Of a stretch of 64,000 bases of DNA, positions 1 through 11,500 are shown piece by piece. Both the position numbers and the translations under genes were made by a program. This DNA is from Nereocystis luetkeana (Eukaryota; Sar; Phaeophyceae; Laminariales; Laminariaceae): NCBI GenBank assembly GCA_031213475.1, contig JARUPZ010000010.1, forward strand, positions 1,121,001 to 1,185,000. The letters are read 5' to 3'. The number at the start of each line of letters is the position of its first letter. Position 1 is the first letter of the stretch. Under the pieces are notes generated by a model, which saw only the letters and a list, made by a program, of their open reading frames with translations, had not been told where the DNA came from and made no database searches.

Positions 1-63
1 CCCCCCCCCCCCCCCCCCCCCAACACACACACTCACACACACACTCACACACACGCACACATA
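1..63. repeat. Poly-C tract followed by CA-rich microsatellite
   Basis: The window opens with a run of 21 C followed by about 40 bases of alternating CA interrupted by CT. This is a plain simple repeat. Confidence 0.95.
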
Positions 64-194
64 CCTTGATGTCAGTCACAGCATGCCGAGGCAAAGCGGC
101 TGCTGCTGTCTGTCAAGGGTTGAAAGCCTTGTCTGCCGACATATTTGCTCCTCATCGCCATCCTAATCAGTACCGACACCCCGATATACCCTTA

Positions 195-545
195 CCCCGG
201 GCATGGTGCCGAAGGTTTTACAGAACTTACAGAAGTTCCGGGTACGGGTATGGATGTCTTACAAAATACAGAAGTTCCGGGTACGGGTATAAAACCCTTA
301 CAGAACTCACAGAAGTTCCGGGTATTGTGGCACGGACGTACAGAAGTCACAGAAGTTCTGGGCAGGTACGACAACGTTGTACCGGTACCCCGGGTATTGT
401 GAAACGGGGCGTAAAAAACTTACAGGAGTTCCGGGTACGGGTATGAAGGTCGTACAGAACTTATTGAAGTTCCGGGTACAGGTATAAATAAATGATTAAA
501 GAACTTACAGAAGCTCTCTGTAGAGTATTTCCCGGGTAAATACCC
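195..545. repeat. Degenerate minisatellite with core AGAAGTTCCGGGTACGGGTA
   Basis: The core AGAAGTTCCGGGTA recurs about every 40-50 bases (near 231, 278, 321, 361, 430 and 469) with point changes, usually preceded by CTTACAGAACTTAC-like sequence. Open frames across it have a repeating protein pattern that comes from the tandem DNA. Confidence 0.85.
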
Positions 546-924
546 TAACCCTTATATATATCTATTTCCGGACATGTTATTGGGGCTGACGGGACCGCCG
601 TGCAGGGGGGGTCTAACGAAATTCCCCTCCTCGCCTAATATTGCGGGGGTATTCCCCCGAACGCTACTAATTGTATGTAGTACCCCCACGTGACCACCAT
701 CTTAACCCCCTTTGACCGATCCACTACCCCGCGACGACCATCAGCCCCAGAAACAGGTATGGACGCTTGTACAATTGTACACGTCACTCTATTCAGCAAC
801 CATAACAGGCCAAGGGCAGAACATCTATTAATAGCGGTTACAAATACTCTGTGGCGTAGGTTTGTTACGACATTACTTGTATGCCTCTAGGATTGAATAA
901 TGGGCACGCACACTGGTTGTGCTG

Positions 925-1150
925 GATGTCGACGGGGAGAAAAAACGAATTAATTTGAAAAAAGCACACACCAAATTTAGGTCGACGGGTAGAAAAAACG
1001 AATTAATGAGAAAAAAGCACACACTAAAATTTGAGGGAAAACACACGGAGCAATATATGACTTGCCAAATCTACTCTCCATATTCTACATTGATTGGGCA
1101 AGGCTTTGAAGTGGGTCGTGGTAGACTCCATAAAAAAACGAGGGAAAGCA
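925..1150. repeat. Short tandem repeat of about 53 bp
   Basis: Two close copies start at 928 and 981, each beginning GTCGACGGG, followed by AGAAAAAACGAATTAAT and then AAAAAAGCACACAC. More decayed partial copies follow to about 1150. The 105-residue frame across it is rich in Lys because of the repeat. Confidence 0.75.
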
Positions 1151-1382
1151 CACGCGGCAACAAACGATTGGCAAACTCAAATCTTCATACGATATTCTAC
1201 ATGAATATTCAAAACTTAGGAGTGGATCGCGTGTAGCAATTATTTGATTACCTGTAACTGGTCAGCTTCGTGTTGCCGTTCGCCTTACATGAACGCCACA
1301 GACTTGACAGCAGGTACGTGGTACGTGTCGCATTAATTATCTCTTTGCAGAACTGAGTCTCTGTTTTGGCAAGTAAGTGCAA

Positions 1383-1460
1383 ATCTGTCTGTCTGTCTGT
1401 CTGTCTCTCTGTCTCTCTGTCTGTCTGTCTCTCTGTCTGTCTGTCTGTCTGTCTGTCTGA
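1383..1460. repeat. (TCTG/TCTC)n microsatellite
   Basis: About 19 units of TCTG interrupted by TCTC. The translated frames read as alternating Ser/Val/Cys/Leu or Gln/Thr/Asp/Arg, which shows that these frames are not genes. Confidence 0.95.
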
Positions 1461-1564
1461 GTATCCGCATACCTTATATTTTCGAGAACATTCCAATGGT
1501 CGATATATAATGTCGTTACAGATGATATTCGTACAACTTATTCGACCCTTACAGACGTTATGAC

Positions 1565-1880
1565 CTGAACGATACCATACCACCATGCAAATGTAGCCAT
1601 ATATTATACCAGGTATACACAAGGCAGTACCATCGTACCATACCGCCAACGTAACATACCACTTACTGTGATTTTCCCGTGCCATACCGCCACCAATATA
1701 ACACCATATGCATACGGTGTCTACTCATGTATTATATCCACGACACCGTACCATCGTACTATACCGTCAACGTACCACAATGTACATACAGTTTTTTTCT
1801 GTACAATACCCACAAATATATTATACCACATACATACTGTGTTTTTCCCACACACCACACCAACAACATATCACATTATC
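1565..1880. repeat. Degenerate ACCATACCG-type tandem region
   Basis: Variants of ACCATACCG, CGTACCATACCG and CAACGTACCAC recur throughout with an irregular period near 35-60 bp. It reads as a decayed minisatellite. Confidence 0.6.
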
Positions 1881-2663
1881 TCTAATACCGCGGTTTTTCT
1901 ATATATATATATAGTGCATCAAACCACATCGTATCTGTTGCACCGAGTGGCACCAAGGTAAGAGGTTCATAGCGTTGCGGCTGTCGTGACCAGCGCTATG
2001 AGGAAGATAATACGACGCGAGACAGCTGTTCCGATCAGTGTCAAGTTTCGGGTCTATTCGATAGATAGGCAGAGGGCAGGCTATGGTTAGCATCCTCTGG
2101 GCTAATCTTACAAGCAGCAGCGAGGATCCCCGATGTGTGAACGCCTTCTGTCTCGGGTACAGAGCTAGTAACGAGCTTCATGACCAACCGGTGTTTACCA
2201 AACACTACCAAGTGAAGATAAAATTTCAAAGCTAAGTGATACGTTATATCTGTCTTATAGATCCCCAGCCCCTTGGGCCCTGCCTTGCCCGTCATGCCCG
2301 TCATCGTGTCTGTGGTGCTTCGGAGATTGCTGACTCTGGCTGCTGCTGGCGACTACCGCATACCATCGATTATCTTTCTGCGTGAGCCGATCATTACTGC
2401 ACGAAGGCACCTACCTCTCGAACTCCAAAACAACAGGTGAGCCGGCCTCAGAGGTCCGAGCGCGAGTCCTTTTTAGGGTCTAAGAGCTGTACCGTGCTGT
2501 ATCTTGCTTAACTCAGGCTGATCGAGGTGCATCTCAGAAACATCGGAGAATTCGCAAAACGTTAGCAGGAGATCGGAAATTTAGCAAGACTGTTAAATGA
2601 TGTGACCGTGTTTTGCGTGTAATCCCACGTTATATCTTTCATAATAGTTCGTGCCATACTCGG

Positions 2664-2690
2664 TATATATATATATATATATATATATAT
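2664..2690. repeat. (TA)n microsatellite
   Basis: An uninterrupted alternation of T and A of about 26 bases. Confidence 0.95.
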
Positions 2691-5019
2691 GCAGACATCC
2701 TCATGCTTTCGTTATTGCCTGCCTTGTATGATGACGATACGTGCAAGATGCAGTAATGTATTCACGCTGCCAATGGTGCTCTTCCAGTTTGTTTTGTAAG
2801 GCTTTGAAGATATTTGTCTGGTCAATGAATGCAGGCATAATATAATATTCGTTGCTCGAGCTCCGTTTGCCTGTTGCTTGTGCTCACATGTTCGCTCGTT
2901 GTTCATGATTGCGCACATATATATATGCATGTTCGTTAATAAATGACTGCATGCTGTTGACCACTAATGGTCTTCAGAATCAAATGCAAATAATAGGTAG
3001 GTGTCGATACAAGCCAGAGTTGACGTACGTACGAATACACGCATGCTCTCGTGTACCGTTTGTTTGTTCGGTTGGGTGATGATACCGGAAGCCAACAATT
3101 TTGAACCTTCAGCCGTTTGGGCGTACACAATCCCATAAAACGATGAACCCCTCGACCACACTGTGCCTTATCGGCAAACAAACAAACATAGAATTTTCAA
3201 GAAAACCACGTACTGGTATATTTTAGTGACAAACATTGATCCGCGCTGTTTAGACTACAACATCAGTAGAAATAGACCAAACGTCGTCGATACAGTTGTG
3301 TAATACTCTCGATATCGATATTGATATTGCTATTGCCCTCGATGAAATAAATGCATTCGAGGGCTGTTCCCAGTTTGTTTGTTTTCTATTTTTACTAGTC
3401 GCTAACTGAGAGTGTGGAGAGAGGCCAGTCAGTACCCCAGCAGGCGGGGTTTGGCTCAAACTGAACGTCTGTTTTTTTCCTTGGAAAATCATCAACGAAA
3501 TGCTCGCGCTTTGAGCTCGCGCGTCTTATTGTTTTATACGGTTACTATATATTATCACGGAACAGAAGGGTATACCAGTACAGCAATAAGATAGCACGGC
3601 CACAGCAGGGCAACCCACACGCCCAATAGCTATCAATAGGCTGTGGTTTGCCTGTCCATACGGCGGTAGTGTATACGGGAAAGCACGCCCGCCGATACCT
3701 GTATATCGCAGAATGTCTTTCCTTGCCTAAAAACAAACTCATGACTCACGGCTCCGGTTCGGAGAGACGATGGAAGCCGGACACTTGCATGTCCCCACGT
3801 ACGGAAAGGCACACTCATTTTACGAAGCATGCCATCACAACATCATGTATGTAGATCGCAGGCGATGGTGGATCAGGAGGTGGTGCAGCTTGCAAGAAAT
3901 AATACTGAGCAGATAATTATTTTGTGAAGTCGGGGACGCGAAATATACGACGGTAACAATGTGATCGACAGACGACTAAGACAGGACATACATGTATGTG
4001 TGTTTCACACAGAGGATTGGGAAGTAAAAGCGAATATTTTCTTGGCTTGAAGTTGATACGAACTAGACTTTTTCGTGCTGCTAGTAGTTGGGATGATGCA
4101 CCAGACTCTTTCACAGCCTACTGCTATTATCAGGCTTGCCGTGCGAAAATATGCAGCGTGAGCTTCAACATTGACCAATCAGAACATTCCTGAGAGAGTG
4201 GGAATGACGAAAGTGACAGGTCTACGGTGGCACACAGCAGCAAGCAGTGGTCTGCCGCGGCTTTTCTTGAAATGTACTGCGCTTGTACGCACGACGGGTA
4301 CAAATTAATCAACACTACGTATACTCGTGGTCGTACTCTTAAAATATTAATAGATACACATACATGTAACACCAATGGAATACGGACTTACTTACTTGGG
4401 CTATGATTATTGGAGAATAAAACATATATAATATCGAGTCTACACAAGGCCTAAATATATAACGACCAGCGCGATTGTTTTTTTTCCAAAGTAACAAGTA
4501 ATTGGACAAATACAAAACATGCTCTAGAGCCTCTTCTTGGAGGTCTTTTCCAGCGTCGGGCAACGATTTTTAACCAAGTACGACTGGTAAGGCTCGAAAC
4601 ACCTCTTGAGGCACGCCCGTCTCAGAAAAAAAGGGATTATTAGACAAATTTTAAATGTTAAGGTACCTGGTAAGCCTTAAAGGCTAGGGCCCACATCAAC
4701 ACTACTTGTTGTTCTCCTCTCAGACGGACCATCGATTCACACACGCCATCAAGATGACCAGGTACCTATATTTCAAGCTCGATCTACATACAGTACTCCA
4801 GATCTTGTAATATTTGCCTCGAGTTGCCGGGTGGAAACCGGTAAGACCGCATGACAAGTTTCCCCAGGATCTGTACCACGCGAGTTTGCCTGCCAATAAT
4901 CCTGCACGACCATTCTCAAAATGACAGGCGGGAACTACCAACACTTATTTTGAATGAGCTATACATACTAGTAGCTAGCAGTATAGATTATGATATAGTG
5001 GTCCGCACCTCGGGTAACG

Positions 5020-5840
5020 CAACACTCGAATAACACTTCTCTACGTTATGGGGCCTAACACAAGAACGTGTCAACGTCCTGACCTGGTATTTGAAGTGGA
5101 TGAGCGATCACGGCAACACGGTGACACAGTGTTAACTGGAAACCCATAAGCGTGCACACGCCTTAGCGTTATGTTGCTGCTCGATCTCGTCCAGCTCAGC
5201 TCCAGTAACAACAGGAAATGCCGTGATCAGCCCTTCTTGAACGAACACTGGGACCCAGTGTAGGCTTTGACCGAACACGTACGTTATCCTTCTAACATGC
5301 CCAGATCGATATCCGCATATTTACCAACACGATAGCATAATGTTACTACTGTCGACGCAGCGTTAGACACAACACACTAACGTAGTGTTACCCTTAGGCG
5401 GTGAGAATGTTACACATAACAACCTAACATAACGTTAAACACTACTAACACATTACTTTGTGTTACAAATAACACCCTCACGTAACCTAACCCAGTGTCC
5501 AGCACTGCTAGCACTACGTTATATGGGCCCCTCATCTGATTGTCTTAGGCTCGGACAACATAATTCTTAACGTACGTTAGATACTGTACAGTCTTAGCCG
5601 GAGCATACGCATCATTAGGTTAGGATCCTAGCCCAAATGCGGAGATCTTTGTAACATTATGCTACGGTGTTACGGCCAATAACGATATGATGGTAACTTC
5701 CGTTGCCGTGTTACCATAACGATTAATCCGGGTCTAACATGACGTTACTGAGTTACCGTTGGGGCCGAAGTCGTCCGAACGTATTTTTTCTACGTTATGC
5801 CCCTTGGATCTTCCCGAGATCTAACATGTGTTACCTGTGT
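5020..5840. repeat. GTTA/TAAC-rich degenerate repeat block
   Basis: Across about 800 bp the words GTGTTA, TAACACT, ACGTTAT and CATAACG recur on both strands every 10-30 bases, often joined as small palindromes such as AACGTT next to TAACA. Related edges (ACGTTATGGGGCC near 5043 and ACGTTATGCCCC near 5794) suggest one decayed element or satellite island. No coding frame is convincing here. Confidence 0.55.
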
Positions 5841-6557
5841 TAGTGGTATCTGTTAACAGAGCATGCGGGACACTTTGTATGCCTGGACGGGTCTGCCTAT
5901 TAGGTCGATACTCGTTGGCACCCACGTGTGTTGTTTACATAGAGAGTGAAAAAGAGCGGCTGTATTCCTTTCATGCACAAAGGAGATTGAAATCAAGCTG
6001 GGGCCTCCCGGGAAAACCTCTGGTTTTCCGCCTATGATACGCCTTCTTAGTACTCCAGATACGACCTCCGTGCCTGAACCCAGGTAATTACCGTGCTTCC
6101 AACATAAAAAAGCAGTGCCATAACCCTAGCCCACCCTGATCAGCCGTATATGCCGAGCTTTGGGAAAGTCACGGAAACCCCGATTCCGCGAACGAGACCA
6201 TGTGTCGAGGATGCGGCTTCTAAACAAAAAACACTCCCCCACGTCTGAACGGCACGACGACGAAGCCCGGCAAAGTGCCTAAAACAAAAATAAAAGGAAA
6301 ATATAACCTTAAGGGGCAGGAAGAAATCGTCAACGACAAATATCCACATGTCACCCGTGACGGGGAGGGGGCGAGGAAGGTCAACGGAAAAGCGAAAAGT
6401 GAATATGTTTTCAGAGGAAGCGATGGCGAACGCAAGAAATCTGGCAGGATAGAGCATTTCGAGGAGGAGAGGAAGAGGCCTCCAGGCGGTCGGTTGCGCG
6501 GAAGTGTTGCCGGCACACTATGTTGAATCTAGTAGCGGCGCAATTTGGACGCATGTC

Positions 6558-6592
6558 ACAGTAGTAGTAGTAGTAGTAGTAGTAGCAGCAGT
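6558..6592. repeat. (TAG)n microsatellite
   Basis: About eight TAG units running into CAGCAG. Confidence 0.95.
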
Positions 6593-7221
6593 AGAGGTGC
6601 ACCATTTATTTTTCTGTGACCCCTGACATTATGAGCAGCTCTAGACCCCACCGACAAGGTTGATTTCGAGGTAAATGAAAAGGCGAACCCCCATGAATCA
6701 CATCCCAATCGTTTGTGTTACAAAATAATGTTGACATCCCGACGACAAGAAAATGACGACAGATGCCTTGACCTGAGAGTACAAAGTACACCTGGTATGC
6801 CGCAGTAATACATGCACTATAATTCCATCAAGTCTGCATATGTCGCTGCTTGGGTGGCAAGGAGCTGATGGGGCTGAAGCTTTCCTGCGCAAGATACACA
6901 TTCCGTTTTCTATTTCCTATGAGCTTTTCCTCACCCCATTGTTTTGTTAATTGCTCGATTTTGTCCACCCCCACCCCCCCCCCCTCGTCTATCTCAGATC
7001 CAGGAAAATATTACGGGCGTTCCTCCTTCCTCCTCTCCCCTAAGGCGCTATATAAGCTGTGTTGGTTCATCCTGTTCACTGGTAAACTCGACGGGACATG
7101 TACGATACAGTAGTAGGCGTGCTGGGATGACCTTACTGGCATGGTGAAATTGGAACGCCCACCAGTCCGACTAAGAAATTGTATTTTAACGAAACCCCGA
7201 GCTTTGACGGACCGGGCGCCA

Positions 7222-7488
7222 GAGGCGTTTTACGATAGAGGTTCACCCTATCTTGTCTGCGGCTCCTTTATCCTCCCAAGGTGCAAGACAACACTGAATT
7301 CCGCGGGGGATACATATACGAGTAGGGCGGATGCTTGGGATATGTGGGGCCTGCAGCTTCTATAATTACAAATATTATCCGCACCATCCGTGGGACTGGA
7401 CCCCCTTCCACTGGCGCCCGGTGAAGATGGCGTGCTGGCTCAAGAAGTTGTTTTTCGCAATTGTGATACGTCTATCGTAGAACGCCTC
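7222..7488. mobile_element. Terminal-inverted-repeat element, family T1 (about 267 bp)
   Basis: The left end reads GAGGCGTTTTACGATAGAGG and the right end TCTATCGTAGAACGCCTC. These are inverted repeats of about 18 bases with one or two mismatches. The inner sequence after the left end (TTCACCCTA, then a CTCC-rich part) matches the heads of the related copies at 31855-32212 and 34701-35375. It encodes nothing and is a non-autonomous DNA-transposon derivative. No clear target duplication is visible at its borders. Confidence 0.65.
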
Positions 7489-8541
7489 ACTATGTTTCAT
7501 TTCCTTTGTCGTTCGTGTTGTGCACCAACGTCAGCCTCATAACACACACATTGTTTCTCATTGTTATGGCTTGACCCTATCATCAGGGGTCTCACGCCCA
7601 CCCACACCACGCCATACTACAGGTAGTACGCCGCAGCGTTTAGCCACACCACCCAATTTTAAGTACTCTATGAACAACGCTGCGCGTATGTAGCGAACAC
7701 CCCCCCCCCCAGAGAAACTGTTTCAAACTTTGCCCCGCCCCCCCCCCCCACTCGCGTCGACGGTAGTATCGTTCGCTTCGTTCACCAGGTCGAAATACCA
7801 AGACACTCTCCACAGGTCATCCACCACCCCCCAACAGACATGGCCTAAACTACACAGTACGCATTCCAAGATAATACACACCGCAATCAATCGCAGTGCT
7901 CACTGCAGGGCGCCCGCTGAATACCCCCTCCAACAGACACGCAACAAACAATCACAATGGCACTACGGGGTGCCCGCTATGCACCCCCCACCAAACACGC
8001 CGAAACTGTAATACACCTTACATACGAACAATTAAACCCCAAAGACCACGCCCCAGAGCGGATGCACATACACCTAGACCATTAGGGGTATAAACCTGCG
8101 GCGGACCGGTGCGCCTGGGTACGTTGTGTTCGGCGGAAACCCGTCTGACGAATAAGATAGGAGTTCTCTTCGATACGCCCTGTGTCCGGTTGGGCGCCTC
8201 GCTCTCTGCAAGACTCCTCCTCTCAACTTCGCGTTGAAGTCACGAAGGCAGTGTGAGCTGAAGAGTAATCCTCGCACTGATGGATCGGCTTAGATTTTCC
8301 TCTGGGTGCTTCGTTGGCTGAGGTTCCCTATGTTCCCAAACATATGCCTTAAACAAACACCCTATTTCCATTTGGTGTCCCAAAGCAGACAAGGACACAT
8401 ACATACGGTCGCCCCGACGCAACTAGACATGAACCCGGTGCTACCCGGCGCGATACTAAATCATGCCTTTTCGTGGGCTGCGGCGCCTTAACCCGCCCCC
8501 AAGAACTGTACCCGCATCATCCCGAGATTATTTGCTTGAGA

Positions 8542-11500
8542 TCAGTGCAGTGTGGTGGAGGACCCGTCCAATTTAACGTCTTTGGGGCAAAGTATCCCCA
8601 CCCACGGCCGGTCGTAGTTCGGACAGTCTCTGGAGCACTGCCTGACAGCTTCAGCCAGGATGCGGTGGACGGCGGTGGTTAGATGCCGTGTGTCCCAGAA
8701 GACGCGCTTCTCCGGGTTTTTGCAAACAGTGGCTGACGGGAATCCTTGGTAGCAGTTCTGGCAAGGCGACTCGCGGTCGGCGCACAGGGCGCACTCCTCA
8801 CGGCACCCTTCCCCACGATCCTCCTGAAACATACGAGAGAAATGAAGCATAGATACAAAACACAACATGATTAGTAAAAAAACACTTGGCTCGTAAGCAA
8901 CATTGCCCAGGGGACAAGGGCGGTACTAAGTGAATTTGAGATCGATGTAAGAGTGGGAGAGGCGTTTTGTGAAACGGGTGGCACTTTGTGGCCAGAATAG
9001 TTCAGCCTGATCGGGCTCCTTAGCCCAGGAAAAATCTGCATCTGAGAGGGTCTGGGAAGGTGATGTTAAATTGTTTCTGACGTATGTGTATTGTGATATC
9101 ATTGATTCACCTTCGAGGTACGGGATATGTTTTATGAACCAGTTGATATAATTTTGTTTCGGGAGGCGTTTTGTACACTTACATGGCATCGAGGACGGTG
9201 TATCAGACGGTATACAGGTGCCAACAGTAGCAGCAGTAGTAGGAATAGTGGTTGTTCCAGGCGATGATATACCGTTGAAATACCATTACAACGTCGAAGC
9301 AGTGCCTGGCAGTGTTTTACAATGTTTTACAATGATATTCGTAATATATGTACTATTTGTAGTATTTTGGAACGTTTTTTACCGTGTTGCGTGTATTGCT
9401 TTAAAAAGAAAAAAACGTTTGGCCGAGGTGCGGCGTCCATTGAGGGAGCGACTAGAGGTATTTCAGATGCTGCGGAAGGAGGTCCATAAGAGGATTCTAC
9501 TCCGCGTACGTACACGTTTCCTTCTTCTCTTCTTCCGAGATAGTTTTTTTTGTTCCTCCTTGGATTGTATATAAGTGGTCGACGCTGAAGATCACGCTGC
9601 TCTTCGTCGGATCGTGAACACATCATAGTAGCAATAAATAGAAGAATTAAGAGTATTAATAGTCGAAATGATACACAACTATTAAAAACGATAGAGTCGA
9701 AACTAGGCACCATCCGAACAGCTCAAAATATATGTAGCGTAGCCGGTCGGCGCGGAAAGCCTCGAGTGCCGAATATCACTCAATATTGGTACGGGAGTTC
9801 AGCCTGCAAATCGACGAACGATCCCAAGGACCGGATATACTGAGCGTTTTCAAAACAAGGATTTGCTGATGGGCACGTATCGCAGTTCCAGAGGAGTCGA
9901 GGATCCCCCGCGATCCGGATTTCGTCCCTTTCTGTGTATATGTCCGTGGAGCTAGCTGACAAGAAGGGCCGCCGCCGAGTGAACAACCAAACCACTGTAT
10001 ACCAGTCTGATCGGCAATGCAAAATATTGTGAGGTGGCCACGAAAACAACAAAAATGCACCTTGCATCTGGTAGCAAAGTTACGGGGCGTGTAGGTGGCC
10101 ACAAATGCTCCTGATTTACCTAGTAGATGCCTGTGCACATGTGGAAGGGGCGTTAAGGGGGAAACTACGGCTCCAGGTGCACCTGATGGCTTGATCGTAA
10201 AGACGATAAGCGTATATACAGTCCCAAGAGCCAAACCAAATGTGCCAGGTACCTTTTGTCTGACCGTAGATGTAAGGGACGTGTTGATGGCCTAACCGAA
10301 TGTCCAAGTATGTACCGATATCCCTTCTGTATGACACAATGACACACCTGAGTCCCCATAATTTCCGCCGTGGAGTCAATTACGAAGTCTAAAGACAGAC
10401 ACGGTTCATTCAGCGAAGACCCCGAGTCAGCAGCGAAGCCCAGGTCCTCGAATACACGAGGGTCGTCGACCAGAGCCTGCAGCAGGAGTCAACAGAGAGA
10501 GGAAGAGGGTGAGAGGCGGAGTACGGGGAGGTTGCTGAAGGCCTGGTAGAATACCACGGCAAAGAAGGAGACTGGAGCAGAGGTTTGTTGGACTCGACTG
10601 CCACGTAGAATATTGATATATGGGACATGGTCTAAGCACTGGTTTCGAGCGTGAAATATGGCAAACCAGCGCGGGGAGAACGCGTGGAAAACGCAATTAG
10701 ACAGGCCACAGGAGGATCGACAGTTTTAGCTCACCAGAAGAGAGCTCCTCTGACGAATACAACGCCCTCAAAGCAGACTACTTTCACTACAAACATATAA
10801 CTGGTCAATTGTGGTGGATGAAGGGAGCAGAATAAGTATAAAGCGATGGGCCTCGGGCGACTACCATGAGATAGAAGTATATCAGGGCCCTTCGACTATC
10901 CTTTTTGAGACCTGCGTGTAACTAGCGACTAGCGACAACATGCACGACGAGTGACTGTGAGCTCATCAAGGGTGCACTGTGGAAAACCATATCGCGGCAG
11001 CAGGAGTACCACCATTCTGCGCGCGTGTTGCACGTATCCTGACACTGCACTATGCAAAAACATCCACCTCAAAATAACTTCTTTGTAGCACGCAGCTCAC
11101 CCTTCATGCGTCTTACTCGACACCTCGCGTTGTGCTTCGCGAAGCCTGGTGCAAGCGAGGTCATCCTGGTCGGTGAACGCATCCGACGCTCTCCGTTCCG
11201 AGATGGGAGGGTCTATCATCATATGACTGCGGTCATGCATGATAATGGGTATCCCTTCCTCCGTGACACGTGCTGCGATAGGGGGATAGCCCGTTGTTGC
11301 TTGCCTTTTTAGGCAGTGTTTGTGACTTTCTACTAGCATACTTCTTTACTGAGGCGCTATGCCCTTGTGATATGGCGTCAATTTTATTTTGCACCATATT
11401 ACTAGTTGGCAAGAGCATCCAGGCCGTTGTGCTTATTTTCCACGGTTAACGAACGTATTTACTCAACGTCAGGTTTGGGTTGTCTTCCGTACGGTATTGA

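Larger units (their letters stand above)
1..8541. other. Gene-poor flank, no recognised gene
   Basis: I see no exon of the esterase family and no other protein family here. Reading frames are short and look random in composition. The stretch holds simple repeats and decayed minisatellites, listed separately, plus one inverted-repeat element at 7222-7488. The parts at about 2700-5000 and 7500-8500 show nothing I can name. Confidence 0.6.

Noticed and set aside
1248-1685. 145-residue frame with DRQTDRQTERQ pattern
   Set aside because: Translation of the TCTG microsatellite.
6275-6526. 83-residue Lys/Glu/Gly-rich frame
   Set aside because: Hydrophilic and superficially protein-like, but without a motif, relatives in the window or neighbouring exons. 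Purine-rich DNA explains it.
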